A DNA stretch of 6,475 bases, taken from assembly GCA_017885385.1 (NCBI GenBank), contig JAFNGF010000353.1, positions 343 through 6,817 of the forward strand. The letters are read 5' to 3'. Positions 1-6,450 of this stretch are shown here, in pieces. The notes beneath the pieces were generated by a model. That model worked only from the letters and a program-made list of their open reading frames with translations. It did no database searches and was not told the DNA's origin. Both the position numbers and the translations under genes were made by a program. Positions within the stretch are counted from its first letter, which is position 1. Each line of letters opens with the position of its first letter. Origin of the DNA: Planctomycetota bacterium. GTDB lineage: Bacteria; Planctomycetota; Phycisphaerae; Sedimentisphaerales; Anaerobacaceae.

Positions 1-1543
1 GGCCCGCCTTGGCCCAGTCGTCTGTGTGATCGACGCTCTCGACTTTCGCCACGATTGAGCCTACGCCCGCCAGCTTCTTCCAGGCGAAATGGAATTGGTC
101 GGACGCATACCAGATATCTTCGCCGCCGGCGGTCATCGTGTAGGTGCCGGCCGGGCCTTGCACAAAGCTGCGCATCGACTCCGGCCAGCCTCTGAACCAC
201 AAAGACATCGCCTTAAGGCCGTATTTGGTCCAGTCCCGCGGTCGGCTGACCGTCAACCCTGCTTCGGAGTACTTCATAAAGCCCTGCTTGTTGTTGTCAA
301 AGAAGTACGGCATCGACTGGCTGCCGCCGTGAATCCCGATTAAATCGGGACTCTGTTCCACGAATGGCGGGCCGGCGCTGCCTACCACTGAGCCGGTCCC
401 GTTGCCGGGCTGGTACAATGGCTCGCCGGGCTTACCGAAGCCAAGGCCGTCTCGCCAGGCCTCAAATATTCTGTCGGGCGGGAAACTGGTGTAGCCTTCA
501 AAATCATCCACAATAACGTGCGTCGCCACCGTAAAGCTCCAAACATGGCCCTTATGCTTGGTTGTGCCATTGCTCTCGACCTCATCGACCCGCCAGTAGT
601 ACGTTTTGCCCAATTCCAGGACGACACCGTGCGCGAAACTGGCAGCTTTCTGGTTGCCTTTGAACGTGCCGGCTGTCCCGGCATTAACATCCTCGAAACT
701 GTTGCCGAAATAAACATCGTGCGAAGCTGCGGTATATCCCGGCAGCCAGGTCAGATGCGTGGTCTTTTCCACATCTGCTTCCGCGGCGCTGGCTGGGTTC
801 GGGCTCCAGGCCAGCTTCGGCTCGGGATTAAACGCTGAAGTAATAAACGCCACGTCGTCGAGGAATGAATAGTTGCCCAGGTCGAAATTGACCGATACGA
901 TGCTCTGGCCCGACGGCGCAACAAAACCGATAAACGTATCCTTGGTATTGCTCGGGCTTCCAATAGCCATCTCAGCAGTTGCTGTGACCGTACCTCCCCC
1001 GCTGAAGGTGGCGGTGACGGCAGGGTTGATGTCACGATCGTCTCGGTGAATCACCGTTGCGGCAAAATAGATGACCGCTTCGCCGGCTTTGCCGCCCCCT
1101 ACCAAGCTGATTTCGAACACGAAATCCTCGGTGTCGCCCTTGGAAAAGCGCCTTTCTCCCGATGTCGGCTTGCGATTTCCGGTGCCGGTGCCGGTGCCCC
1201 TGCTCATGCTGCCGCTAATGTTGGTGACAGTCACGGATTTTGTCTTTTTCAGGCCGAATTTAGCGACTATGCTCTGGCCTTCCATACTCCCATTTTCTGC
1301 GTCCACTACGCCTCCGGCATCGATGTTAAAAGCTGTGCCGATCAGGGCCTGGAAGGTTTGCAGGTCGATAACGTTGCCAGGGCCGGCATCTCCCGTATGG
1401 CTGCTGTAGGCGCCGCTCTGATCGACCTGATTGTAGTATGGACCATCGTTAGGGTCATAGACACCCACCGTCTCGAATTCAGCCAGGGCCGCCCCCGCCG
1501 ATAACAGCACAAGACAAGACAAAAGCCACAGCTTCCCGCACAT
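1..1543 (-). CDS. Secreted multidomain protein, Fn3-like plus jelly-roll (partial, C-terminus beyond left edge)
   Basis: The frame is open for 514 codons from ATG at 1543 to the window edge without a stop, so the C-terminus is missing. The start is fixed by AGGAGG (1550-1555) 6 nt upstream. Residues 1-21 form a Sec signal peptide ending in AALA, with cleavage likely before EFETVG. Residues 25-235 are a glycine/threonine-rich region I do not recognise as a named family; it ends in SFLDDVAF, a pattern seen in PEP-CTERM-type secreted proteins. Residues 240-340 are Fn3-like, with HDVYFG, TYYWRVDEV and VWSFTV. Residues 345-514 begin VDDFEGY and contain GGSQSMPYFFDN, DWTKYGLKAMSLWF and WKKL, resembling the jelly-roll domain of large planctomycete exported proteins. 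The role is probably extracellular, perhaps carbohydrate or surface binding; no catalytic residues are visible. A short GTGTGTG run lies at residues 117-123. The product name is an inference from domain style. Confidence 0.85.
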   Translation of the reverse strand, partial: MCGKLWLLSCLVLLSAGAALAEFETVGVYDPNDGPYYNQVDQSGAYSSHTGDAGPGNVIDLQTFQALIGTAFNIDAGGVVDAENGSMEGQSIVAKFGLKKTKSVTVTNISGSMSRGTGTGTGNRKPTSGERRFSKGDTEDFVFEISLVGGGKAGEAVIYFAATVIHRDDRDINPAVTATFSGGGTVTATAEMAIGSPSNTKDTFIGFVAPSGQSIVSVNFDLGNYSFLDDVAFITSAFNPEPKLAWSPNPASAAEADVEKTTHLTWLPGYTAASHDVYFGNSFEDVNAGTAGTFKGNQKAASFAHGVVLELGKTYYWRVDEVESNGTTKHKGHVWSFTVATHVIVDDFEGYTSFPPDRIFEAWRDGLGFGKPGEPLYQPGNGTGSVVGSAGPPFVEQSPDLIGIHGGSQSMPYFFDNNKQGFMKYSEAGLTVSRPRDWTKYGLKAMSLWFRGWPESMRSFVQGPAGTYTMTAGGEDIWYASDQFHFAWKKLAGVGSIVAKVESVDHTDDWAKAG

Positions 1544-1549
1544 GATAGT

Positions 1550-1555
1550 CCTCCT
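1550..1555 (-). promoter_or_regulatory. Shine-Dalgarno of the secreted-protein gene
   Basis: The minus strand reads AGGAGG, 6 nt before the ATG at 1543. This strong match decides the start over an out-of-frame ATG at 1560, which lies upstream of the site. Confidence 0.8.
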
Positions 1556-1595
1556 TCCATTGATTTCGCTGTTTTGCTACTGTTAGACTTGGCTC

Positions 1596-1624
1596 ATCCT
1601 ACCAGATTTAGGTGAGAAACGCAA
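1596..1624 (-). promoter_or_regulatory. Possible sigma-70-type promoter of the secreted-protein gene
   Basis: The minus strand has TTGCGT (1619-1624), a 17-nt spacer and TAGGAT (1596-1601). The -10 matches TATAAT at 4 of 6 positions and the -35 matches TTGACA weakly. Transcription would begin near 1589, giving a leader of about 46 nt with the strong ribosome site at its end. This gene therefore probably has its own transcript, but the match is modest. Confidence 0.3.
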
Positions 1625-1665
1625 CTGTTTGGGGCATGACTTTGCCCGTTTGGTCTACCGGCACG

Positions 1666-1802
1666 GTCATTCTGAGCCTTTCGCTTTGCTCAAGAGCCTG
1701 TCTTAACACAGTTGAAGGGGTAGACTCCGCGAAGAATCTGGCCTGCGGGGATGCTTCGCCCCTCTTTCTGTCTTCGAGAGAAGACAGGGGGGTCAGCATG
1801 AC
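1666..1802. repeat. REP-like interspersed palindromic element
   Basis: The outer ends are GTCATTCTGAGC (1666-1677) and GTCAGCATGAC (1792-1802), imperfect inverse copies of each other. Inside, GCGAAGAATC (1729-1738) pairs with GATGCTTCGC (1750-1759) at 9 of 10 positions across an 11-nt loop. CTGTCTTC (1768-1775) pairs perfectly with GAAGACAG (1780-1787) across a GAGA loop. The GTCATTCTGAGC...GCGAAGAATCTGG...CATGAC wording recurs as a dispersed intergenic repeat in many environmental bacterial genomes. This copy appears to carry extra sequence between its arms (about 1690-1728). No T-run follows either stem on either strand, so it is not a standard terminator. Copy number cannot be judged from one window. 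Confidence 0.6.
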
Positions 1803-2016
1803 AAAATATGAGACGTGTTTTCTTACACCGGTTCTTCGACGTGCCCCCCGTGGTAGGCACACTTAGATACCTCTGAGCGAACCTTTCGCAGCCTTGCCCT
1901 CGAGCGACGGGCCCAGGAGAACTCCAAGGAGTGCCCTTAGATTTCCCTGGTTTCCCAGACAGGCTCAAGGGACATCCTTTGAGGCAAGACGAGTCTCGAG
2001 CCCTCTGGCTCATCCT

Positions 2017-2124
2017 CTACTTCGCCAGGTTGGCGAGCGCCTCCTCCACGTCCATTTCCCACAGGACGCCCTCGGGACGCGTTTTGCATATACAAGGCCG
2101 TTGGAACAACTCATGGGAACCAGC
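2017..2124 (-). other. In-frame open stretch after the blaR1-like stop, possible coding remnant
   Basis: After the TAA at 2125-2127 the same frame stays open for 35 codons to a TAG at 2017-2019. The last part reads GVLWEMDVEEALANLAK, which looks like a natural charged C-terminal helix rather than random translation. It may be the tail of an older longer gene, a remnant of a paralogue, or chance. It contains a 6-bp hairpin (TCGCCA/TGGCGA, 2022-2036). No ribosome site precedes the internal ATG in this frame, so a free-standing small gene is unlikely. Confidence 0.2.
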
Positions 2125-5100
2125 TTATGGCAGTTGTCGCACGCTGAAGTCGTCGAAGAGGGCGCGGGATCTCCGGGCGCCGAGCCAGATTCCGCCTTTG
2201 GACAACCGCTCATCCGTTGCCTCGACCATGAGCTTCCCATCCAGATACCCTCGCAACTGCTGGCCTCGGACCTCGAATTCCAGCGTGTACCATTTGTCCG
2301 GGACGATGGTGTAGGAAGATCTGCCCAGGTTGGCGTTGTGGCCCGTGTTCGATGCGTCGCGATAGTGGATGCCCAGATACAATCCTGTGGGAACGCCGTC
2401 CTTGCAGGTGATGACTAAGTTGTAGCGGTCCCTGTTCCTGATGCCAAAGTTGCTGGGTGTCGTCCGGGTTTGAATGCCGAAGACCCCTTCTCCGGAAGCT
2501 ATCGACTCCTTCATGCAGACACGGACCGTTACGATGTAGTCAGTCCAATCGATTTGGTCGAGGCGAACGCTGGAATTCGACAACATCAACTGACCGTTTT
2601 CGACCGCGTGGGTCGGTGGGGGCGATGCCTCCGTGTTCGAATCCAGAATCCACCAGTACTTGGACGGGCCGTTGTCAAAGTTGTCCGAAAAGACAGGCCC
2701 GGCGATGGGCTCCGCCTGCGGGGCGGCCTTGGCTTCGGTCGGCTTTCTTTCAGCAATGGGCGGCGCCTTTTGCACAGCTTCCGCCACATCCAGTTCGCGA
2801 ATGATCCCTGCCGGACCCACCCTCTCGACTTCTATGCCAGTACAACAGATCATCTTGCTGTCCGGAGACCAAGTGAACCTCTGGGCTCTCCTCGGAGTGT
2901 TCTCCAATTCGTCGATTTTGCCGGTGCTCGGCGAGAACAGGCACAACCGGCTTGCCTCGCCCCTTTTCTCACCATAAAAAGCAAGGCGTTGCCCATCGGG
3001 AGACCAGCCGAGCCACGAGACGCTCTCATAGCCCGGATCCTGTAGTCTCACTATCACTCGGCCAGTCCCACTGGTGACAGGGAGACTTGTGATCGTTCCA
3101 TCGCACGCCACCACGACTTCTTTGCTGTCAGGAGACCAACCGAAAAGAGGCGATTGTCCTTTGGGTGTCGTCAGAATGGTCTTGGCTGTCCCGCCTTCGG
3201 CGGGGATCACCTGGAGCATCTGGCGATCTGCTCCAATCAGAGTGAAGGCGATCATCTTGCCATCCGGCGACCATTCTGGACGGGGACCCAGTTGGTCGGG
3301 TTGAGTGATCCGCACGGGCTTGCCGCCATCGGCGAACCAAACCCAGAGCTCCCATCCTTGGTCGCTCCTTATCGGCACGGCAATCTTCGTCCCGTCGGGA
3401 GACCAGGTGTGCGCTTGCAGAACCAGGGGCTGCCCTCGTGTGAAGACCAATTTGGCCGGACCCGTTGCCATGCCATCTTTCAGTGAGATGGGAACAACAT
3501 AGAAATCGTCTCCCTTTGAGCACAGCGCCTTGCTGCTGTCTGGAGACAGCGACCACAACCAGGCCTCATCTTTCCCAAGCGACTCTATATTGAACTGAAC
3601 TCGATCTCCTCCGGTGACGGGGATGGACCACAACTGCTCATCGCCCTCTTTGTCGGACCCAAGCACCGCCAGCGAAGTGGAATCTGAGGTCCACGAGTGA
3701 TTCCAGATGTCGTCCAAAGAAGCGGATAGGCCGGCATCAAGACCAGGACCGCGAGAGACGGGCAAAACCTTCGAAGTGCGACGGTGTTCAAAGGAAGAAC
3801 TGTAGAAGTACAGCTTCTTGCTATCCGCCGATTTGCCGACAAATCCCCCAACGTACTCCGGCGGAACCACGTCGACGCTCTGCCCATCCGATAGCCGGGC
3901 AAAGTGGATTTCTGGTCCCATCGGCCTATGGGCCACGCTGGCCACCCACTGGCTGTCAGAGGTCCAGACTGCGACGTCATCAAACGCCCCACTCGCCCCG
4001 GGTCGGGCAATCCGCGAAGCTCCACCACTTAGCGGCTTCGTCCAAATGCCGTCCATGGGTATGGAATAGGCGATCATCTTGCCATCGGGTGAGAGCAGCC
4101 CGAAGTCGGCATAGTCCGGCTGCTTATTCAAATGGCCGTCGCGGAGGGTGATGCTCCCCACTTCGCGCTCCATTCGGCGATTCCACTTCACGAAGAGGAT
4201 TCGTTCCGAGTCGGCAGACCAATAGATTCTTCCAAGGAACCAATCCCCGTTGCCTTCCAAGAGCTTGCGCACAGGACCGGTGGGCCGCCCCGTTTCTGGT
4301 GAGATCGGAAGTACCTCAATGCCTTCGGAGCTATACGCAATCTTCTGCCCATCGGGCGACCACGAGGCCGACCACGATTCGACGCCTGCGCCATGGAGTT
4401 CCTTCAACGTGAACGCCGGCCCGCCGTCCAGTGGCACCACGCGGCCGAGCCACAGCAGAAACTTGCCGTTCGGTGACATAGTGACCCCGCTGTCATTTTC
4501 GATGACATCGTTGGCTCCGGCAATCGTTTTGGCCACCACGAACTTGAGCCCGGTTTTCGGGTCAACGAGTATGTCGCCCTCACCAGCGACAGGGGCTGTT
4601 TCGCTCGCTCCCGCACCGGTCGCCGGCGGAATGACGGACGCATCTTTGCTGGACTTCTCGGCTCTTGCCATCGGAAGCAAAACCGCCGCAACGACAAGGA
4701 TTGCGATCGTGCCAAGCACACCTACCTTTGCAGTCTTTGGTATGGGTCGAGTTAGCATGTGTTTTATCCTCCTTTGTAATGCTTTCTTGGATTCGACTAC
4801 GCCAACAAGGCGGAGACTCAAATTCGCTTTCCAAAACGCCATCTCAGCAATATCAATTAGAGTATTGCTGTAACTTTTAGCTTCCGCCCCGAGCGCGACC
4901 AGGACCATCTCGTCAACAGCCTGCTCACGAATCCGTCGAACAATGATATTTGCCAGCCAAACAAACGGATTGTAGAAGTAAATGACCTGCAGAAAAGTCT
5001 GCGCAGAATTGACCCACAAGTCACCTCTTTTTATATGGGCAAGCTCATGGATTAAGACCGTTCTTAGCTTATCCGATATGAGCTTTTCAGAAAGAACGGT

Positions 5101-5778
5101 TGGCAGCAGAATGACCGGCCTAAAGAATCCACAGGCAGCAGGGCCAGGCGTATTGTTCGATAACCTTAACTCCACGTTGCGGCGAATACCAAGTTCCCGC
5201 TGGCATTGTTTTAGAATATCGAAGAGGCGACCCTCGGCAGGCAGGCTTTGAGCAATTAAGCACCTGACAAAGAGCACACGCTTGATAAGCAGCGCCAGAA
5301 GTAGCAATACACCCGCCAGCCAAGTAAGAAAAACAAGCGCTTGCCACCTAAGAGCAGGCATACTCGAAGCCGCAGATGTAGCCGGGCCGGCAGTCTTAGG
5401 GAATCTTTGGAATGGCTCACTCTCGGAGATCTCAGTAGATGGCGTAAGGTCTTGAGGTGCAGTAGTTCCCACTGCTCGCGGTTGCACAACATCTGAGATA
5501 TGCCCCAGAACAGGCGAAGTGGAAGAGACATAGTCTCCACACCAATAGCCGATTCCCGTTGGCAAGCAAAGTGTTGGCGGCAAAGCGAGCTTTACAAATA
5601 CCAGCATCCACAGACAATATCGCAGCGCTGCCCGAACTCGCCGCCGCAACAGAAAATCAATAATCAGCAGCAGAACAATCAATACGCCGGCCTGGACAAA
5701 CATACCGGCCGCATAACCCCAGAACGCCCTGCCAACGTTGTTCAAACCTACCAAGCAACTATTAATCACCTGGCTCAT
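2125..5778 (-). CDS. BlaR1/MecR1-like M56 membrane metalloprotease sensor with PD40 propellers and jelly-roll C-terminus
   Basis: A 1217-residue signal-transducing membrane protease. Membrane spans lie at about 27-44, 55-73, 146-166 and 352-370, the four-span BlaR1 layout. The M56 zincin between spans 3 and 4 has HELAH (H244, E245, H248) and E285 in REQAVDE, 37 residues after H248 as in BlaR1, so the zinc site looks intact. It would lie in the cytoplasm and lead to cleavage of the BlaI repressor. Outside, 13 TolB/PD40-type repeats occur at about residues 435, 474, 521, 563, 607, 650, 697, 745, 793, 837, 882, 926 and 971 (SPDGK-IAF pattern), probably two propellers. A Pro/Ala/Lys-rich linker (1001-1027) leads to a concanavalin/DUF1080-like jelly roll (1028-1217: SDNFDNG, DKWYTLEFEV, GYLDGK, LFDDFSV). 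No penicillin-binding SxxK sensor domain is evident. The ATG at 5778 has GGAG 7 nt upstream, and the gene follows blaI by 43 bp. Staphylococcal BlaR1 is about 585-600 residues. The sensed ligand is unknown. Confidence 0.9.
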   Translation of the reverse strand: MSQVINSCLVGLNNVGRAFWGYAAGMFVQAGVLIVLLLIIDFLLRRRVRAALRYCLWMLVFVKLALPPTLCLPTGIGYWCGDYVSSTSPVLGHISDVVQPRAVGTTAPQDLTPSTEISESEPFQRFPKTAGPATSAASSMPALRWQALVFLTWLAGVLLLLALLIKRVLFVRCLIAQSLPAEGRLFDILKQCQRELGIRRNVELRLSNNTPGPAACGFFRPVILLPTVLSEKLISDKLRTVLIHELAHIKRGDLWVNSAQTFLQVIYFYNPFVWLANIIVRRIREQAVDEMVLVALGAEAKSYSNTLIDIAEMAFWKANLSLRLVGVVESKKALQRRIKHMLTRPIPKTAKVGVLGTIAILVVAAVLLPMARAEKSSKDASVIPPATGAGASETAPVAGEGDILVDPKTGLKFVVAKTIAGANDVIENDSGVTMSPNGKFLLWLGRVVPLDGGPAFTLKELHGAGVESWSASWSPDGQKIAYSSEGIEVLPISPETGRPTGPVRKLLEGNGDWFLGRIYWSADSERILFVKWNRRMEREVGSITLRDGHLNKQPDYADFGLLSPDGKMIAYSIPMDGIWTKPLSGGASRIARPGASGAFDDVAVWTSDSQWVASVAHRPMGPEIHFARLSDGQSVDVVPPEYVGGFVGKSADSKKLYFYSSSFEHRRTSKVLPVSRGPGLDAGLSASLDDIWNHSWTSDSTSLAVLGSDKEGDEQLWSIPVTGGDRVQFNIESLGKDEAWLWSLSPDSSKALCSKGDDFYVVPISLKDGMATGPAKLVFTRGQPLVLQAHTWSPDGTKIAVPIRSDQGWELWVWFADGGKPVRITQPDQLGPRPEWSPDGKMIAFTLIGADRQMLQVIPAEGGTAKTILTTPKGQSPLFGWSPDSKEVVVACDGTITSLPVTSGTGRVIVRLQDPGYESVSWLGWSPDGQRLAFYGEKRGEASRLCLFSPSTGKIDELENTPRRAQRFTWSPDSKMICCTGIEVERVGPAGIIRELDVAEAVQKAPPIAERKPTEAKAAPQAEPIAGPVFSDNFDNGPSKYWWILDSNTEASPPPTHAVENGQLMLSNSSVRLDQIDWTDYIVTVRVCMKESIASGEGVFGIQTRTTPSNFGIRNRDRYNLVITCKDGVPTGLYLGIHYRDASNTGHNANLGRSSYTIVPDKWYTLEFEVRGQQLRGYLDGKLMVEATDERLSKGGIWLGARRSRALFDDFSVRQLP
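4756..4773 (-). promoter_or_regulatory. Strong internal Shine-Dalgarno and Met341 codon inside the blaR1-like gene
   Basis: The minus strand has AAAGGAGG with its AGGAGG core at 4768-4773, then 9 nt, then ATG (4756-4758), in frame as Met341. The segment after it has a basic start (LTRPIPKTAK), a hydrophobic core (about 352-370) and ARA before EKSS, the form of a cleavable signal peptide. Translation from here would release the whole propeller plus jelly-roll part as a separate exported protein of 877 residues. The AGG AGG codons also encode the Arg-Arg of an LQRRIKHML motif usual in BlaR-type proteins, so the site could be coincidental. Confidence 0.35.
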
Positions 5779-5785
5779 TTCTGGT

Positions 5786-5789
5786 CTCC
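5786..5789 (-). promoter_or_regulatory. Shine-Dalgarno of the blaR1-like gene
   Basis: The minus strand reads GGAG, 7 nt before the ATG at 5778, within the 43-bp gap after the blaI stop. It supports this start over later in-frame Met codons such as Met26. No promoter or terminator is evident in the gap, so the two genes are probably one operon. Confidence 0.6.
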
Positions 5790-5821
5790 GGTTTGTGGTT
5801 TATTCAGCTATTGGCTGCGAT

Positions 5822-6241
5822 TTATTTCCCTTGTTTCTGACCCTTATTTACCAGTTTGCGAAGTTGCGCCGCTTCTTCTTTTGAAAGGCCTCCATGCTCG
5901 ATTAGAAATTGCATCATTGGCGTAAGGGCGCCGTCGAAAGCCCGCTTGAGCATTTTGCGAAGCTCTCCACGTTTGGCGTCAACCTCGCTTATGCAGGAGT
6001 GGAAAAGCTGCAGGTTGCGGATTCTGCTGATTTGCAGAAACCCTTTCTCAACCATACGGTCCATTGTGGTTTTGACCGTGCTGTAGGCCCAATCTTTGCT
6101 TTCCGATAGCGCCTCCTGCACAGTGCCGGCTGCGCAAGGCTGTTTTTCCCAGACCACCTTCATTATCTCCCACTCGGCCTCGGTTAATTCCACCGTTGTC
6201 TTTTCTCGCCTGCCCTTTCCTGCTTTTCTTAATCTAGCCAT
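5822..6241 (-). CDS. blaI: BlaI/MecI/CopY-family transcriptional repressor
   Basis: A 139-residue winged-helix repressor. Residues 18-70 match the family core: LTEAEWEIMKVVWE, then AYSTVKTTMDRMVEKGFL, where the recognition helix lies. Residues 88-135 are the helical dimerisation part, ending in LSKEEAAQLRKLVNK. Family members bind as dimers to inverted repeats in their own promoter and are inactivated by proteolysis when the partner BlaR1/MecR1 is triggered. Aligning by eye with MecI, whose cleavage is at N101-F102, places Q111-F112 at the corresponding bond with a one-residue length difference. The basic N-terminal tail (MARLRKAGKGRREK) makes it slightly longer than MecI (123). The start at 6241 has AAGGAG 9 nt upstream. 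The partner receptor is the next gene, and a candidate operator lies directly upstream. The targets need not be beta-lactamases; none is present here. Confidence 0.93.
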   Translation of the reverse strand: MARLRKAGKGRREKTTVELTEAEWEIMKVVWEKQPCAAGTVQEALSESKDWAYSTVKTTMDRMVEKGFLQISRIRNLQLFHSCISEVDAKRGELRKMLKRAFDGALTPMMQFLIEHGGLSKEEAAQLRKLVNKGQKQGK

Positions 6242-6271
6242 ACCGTTTAGCTCCTTATTCTATTATTTCCG

Positions 6272-6300
6272 AATCTATTCTACAAAAATAGAACATGCAA
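6272..6300 (-). promoter_or_regulatory. Promoter of the blaI-blaR1 operon
   Basis: The minus strand has TTGCAT (6295-6300), a 17-nt spacer and TAGATT (6272-6277; 4 of 6 to TATAAT). Transcription would begin near 6265 with a leader of roughly 24 nt containing the AAGGAG ribosome site. A second possible -10, TAGAAT (6257-6262), with TTGTAG 17 nt upstream, would leave almost no leader before the ribosome site and is less likely. A run of A/T tracts lies directly upstream. Confidence 0.5.
6278..6293. promoter_or_regulatory. Candidate BlaI operator (inverted repeat inside the promoter spacer)
   Basis: The plus strand reads TTCTACAAAAATAGAA, a perfect 5-bp inverted repeat TTCTA/TAGAA with 6 nt between, lying wholly between the proposed -35 and -10. 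A bound dimer would block RNA polymerase. A further direct copy of TATTCTA occurs at 6256-6262, exactly 20 bp (about two helical turns) from the one at 6276-6282, suggesting a second site on the same face of the DNA. Known BlaI/MecI operators are inverted repeats with TACA/TGTA cores; the arm here contains TTCTACA on one side only. Confidence 0.5.
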
Positions 6301-6332
6301 GGAAAAAAAACGAAATTTCGCAAAAATTTTCC
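6301..6332. repeat. AT-rich nested palindrome upstream of the blaI promoter
   Basis: GGAAAA (6301-6306) and TTTTCC (6327-6332) flank a perfect 10-bp palindrome CGAAATTTCG (6311-6320). On the minus strand the palindrome is followed by eight T. It could act as an UP-like element, a weak terminator for transcription arriving from the tRNA, or a second regulator site. The sequence does not decide between these. Confidence 0.4.
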
Positions 6333-6450
6333 GACTTGTCGAGGGACCGCCGCAACATTGCCGGCAGAAGCGCTATAAAAAAACGCCGCTTGAAAACCTG
6401 CAGATCCGCCTGCGGAGAGCACATTTGCTCAGGAACTGACGCTTTGGAAT
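6333..6450. other. Spacer between the tRNA and the blaI promoter region
   Basis: No gene is seen. On the minus strand, going away from the tRNA, there is a hairpin GAGCA/TGCTC with a 4-nt loop (6417-6430), then TCCGC/GCGGA around a 2-nt centre (6405-6416), four T (6393-6396) and seven T (6377-6383). Together these could end tRNA transcription, but neither stem sits directly against a T-run, so I do not call a terminator. Confidence 0.4.

Larger units (their letters stand above)
1544..2124. other. Gene-free region between the blaR1-like gene and the secreted-protein gene
   Basis: These 581 bases hold no convincing gene. Near 1544-1624 are the ribosome site and possible promoter of the gene to the left. 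1666-1802 is a REP-like repeat. 1841-1860 is a 5-bp inverted repeat (GTGCC/GGCAC, 10-nt loop), and 1872-1890 has an imperfect hairpin around GCGAA/TTCGC. 2017-2124 is an in-frame continuation past the blaR1 stop. Reading frames of 84 to 107 codons cross the repeat on both strands but have no ribosome site and no protein-like composition. I see no clear rho-independent terminator after blaR1. Confidence 0.7.

Noticed and set aside
1181..1199. CRISPR-like or microsatellite signal from the GGTGCC repeats
   Set aside because: Only three 6-base units encode GTGTGT in frame within the secreted protein. There is no spacer structure and no CRISPR array anywhere in the window.
1046..1504. 152-codon plus-strand frame in the left part
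   Set aside because: It is antisense to the secreted-protein gene, which has a signal peptide, a strong ribosome site and family-like motifs. No recognisable protein features are seen in the shadow.
1514..1543. Lipoprotein signal suggested by Cys10 after LLS in the secreted protein
   Set aside because: The n-region is too short and the -2 residue is Leu, unlike a lipobox. A normal signal peptidase I site after AALA fits better.
1608..2013. 84 to 107-codon frames on both strands in the intergenic region
   Set aside because: Mirror-like open frames on both strands arise from the palindromic repeat. There is no ribosome site and the composition is not protein-like.
2470..3045. 191-codon plus-strand reading frame opposite the propeller part of the blaR1-like gene
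   Set aside because: It lies fully antisense to a gene with clear domain repeats, has no ribosome site, and its composition is that of a shadow frame. The same applies to 4250-4873 and 5500-5925.
2125..5778. Naming the receptor gene blaR1 or mecR1 and inferring beta-lactam resistance
   Set aside because: The penicillin-binding sensor is absent and no beta-lactamase is nearby, so the symbol would imply an unsupported function.
6377..6430. Rho-independent terminator after the tRNA
   Set aside because: Two small hairpins and two T-runs exist, but no stem ends directly at a T-run. The structure is too weak to call.
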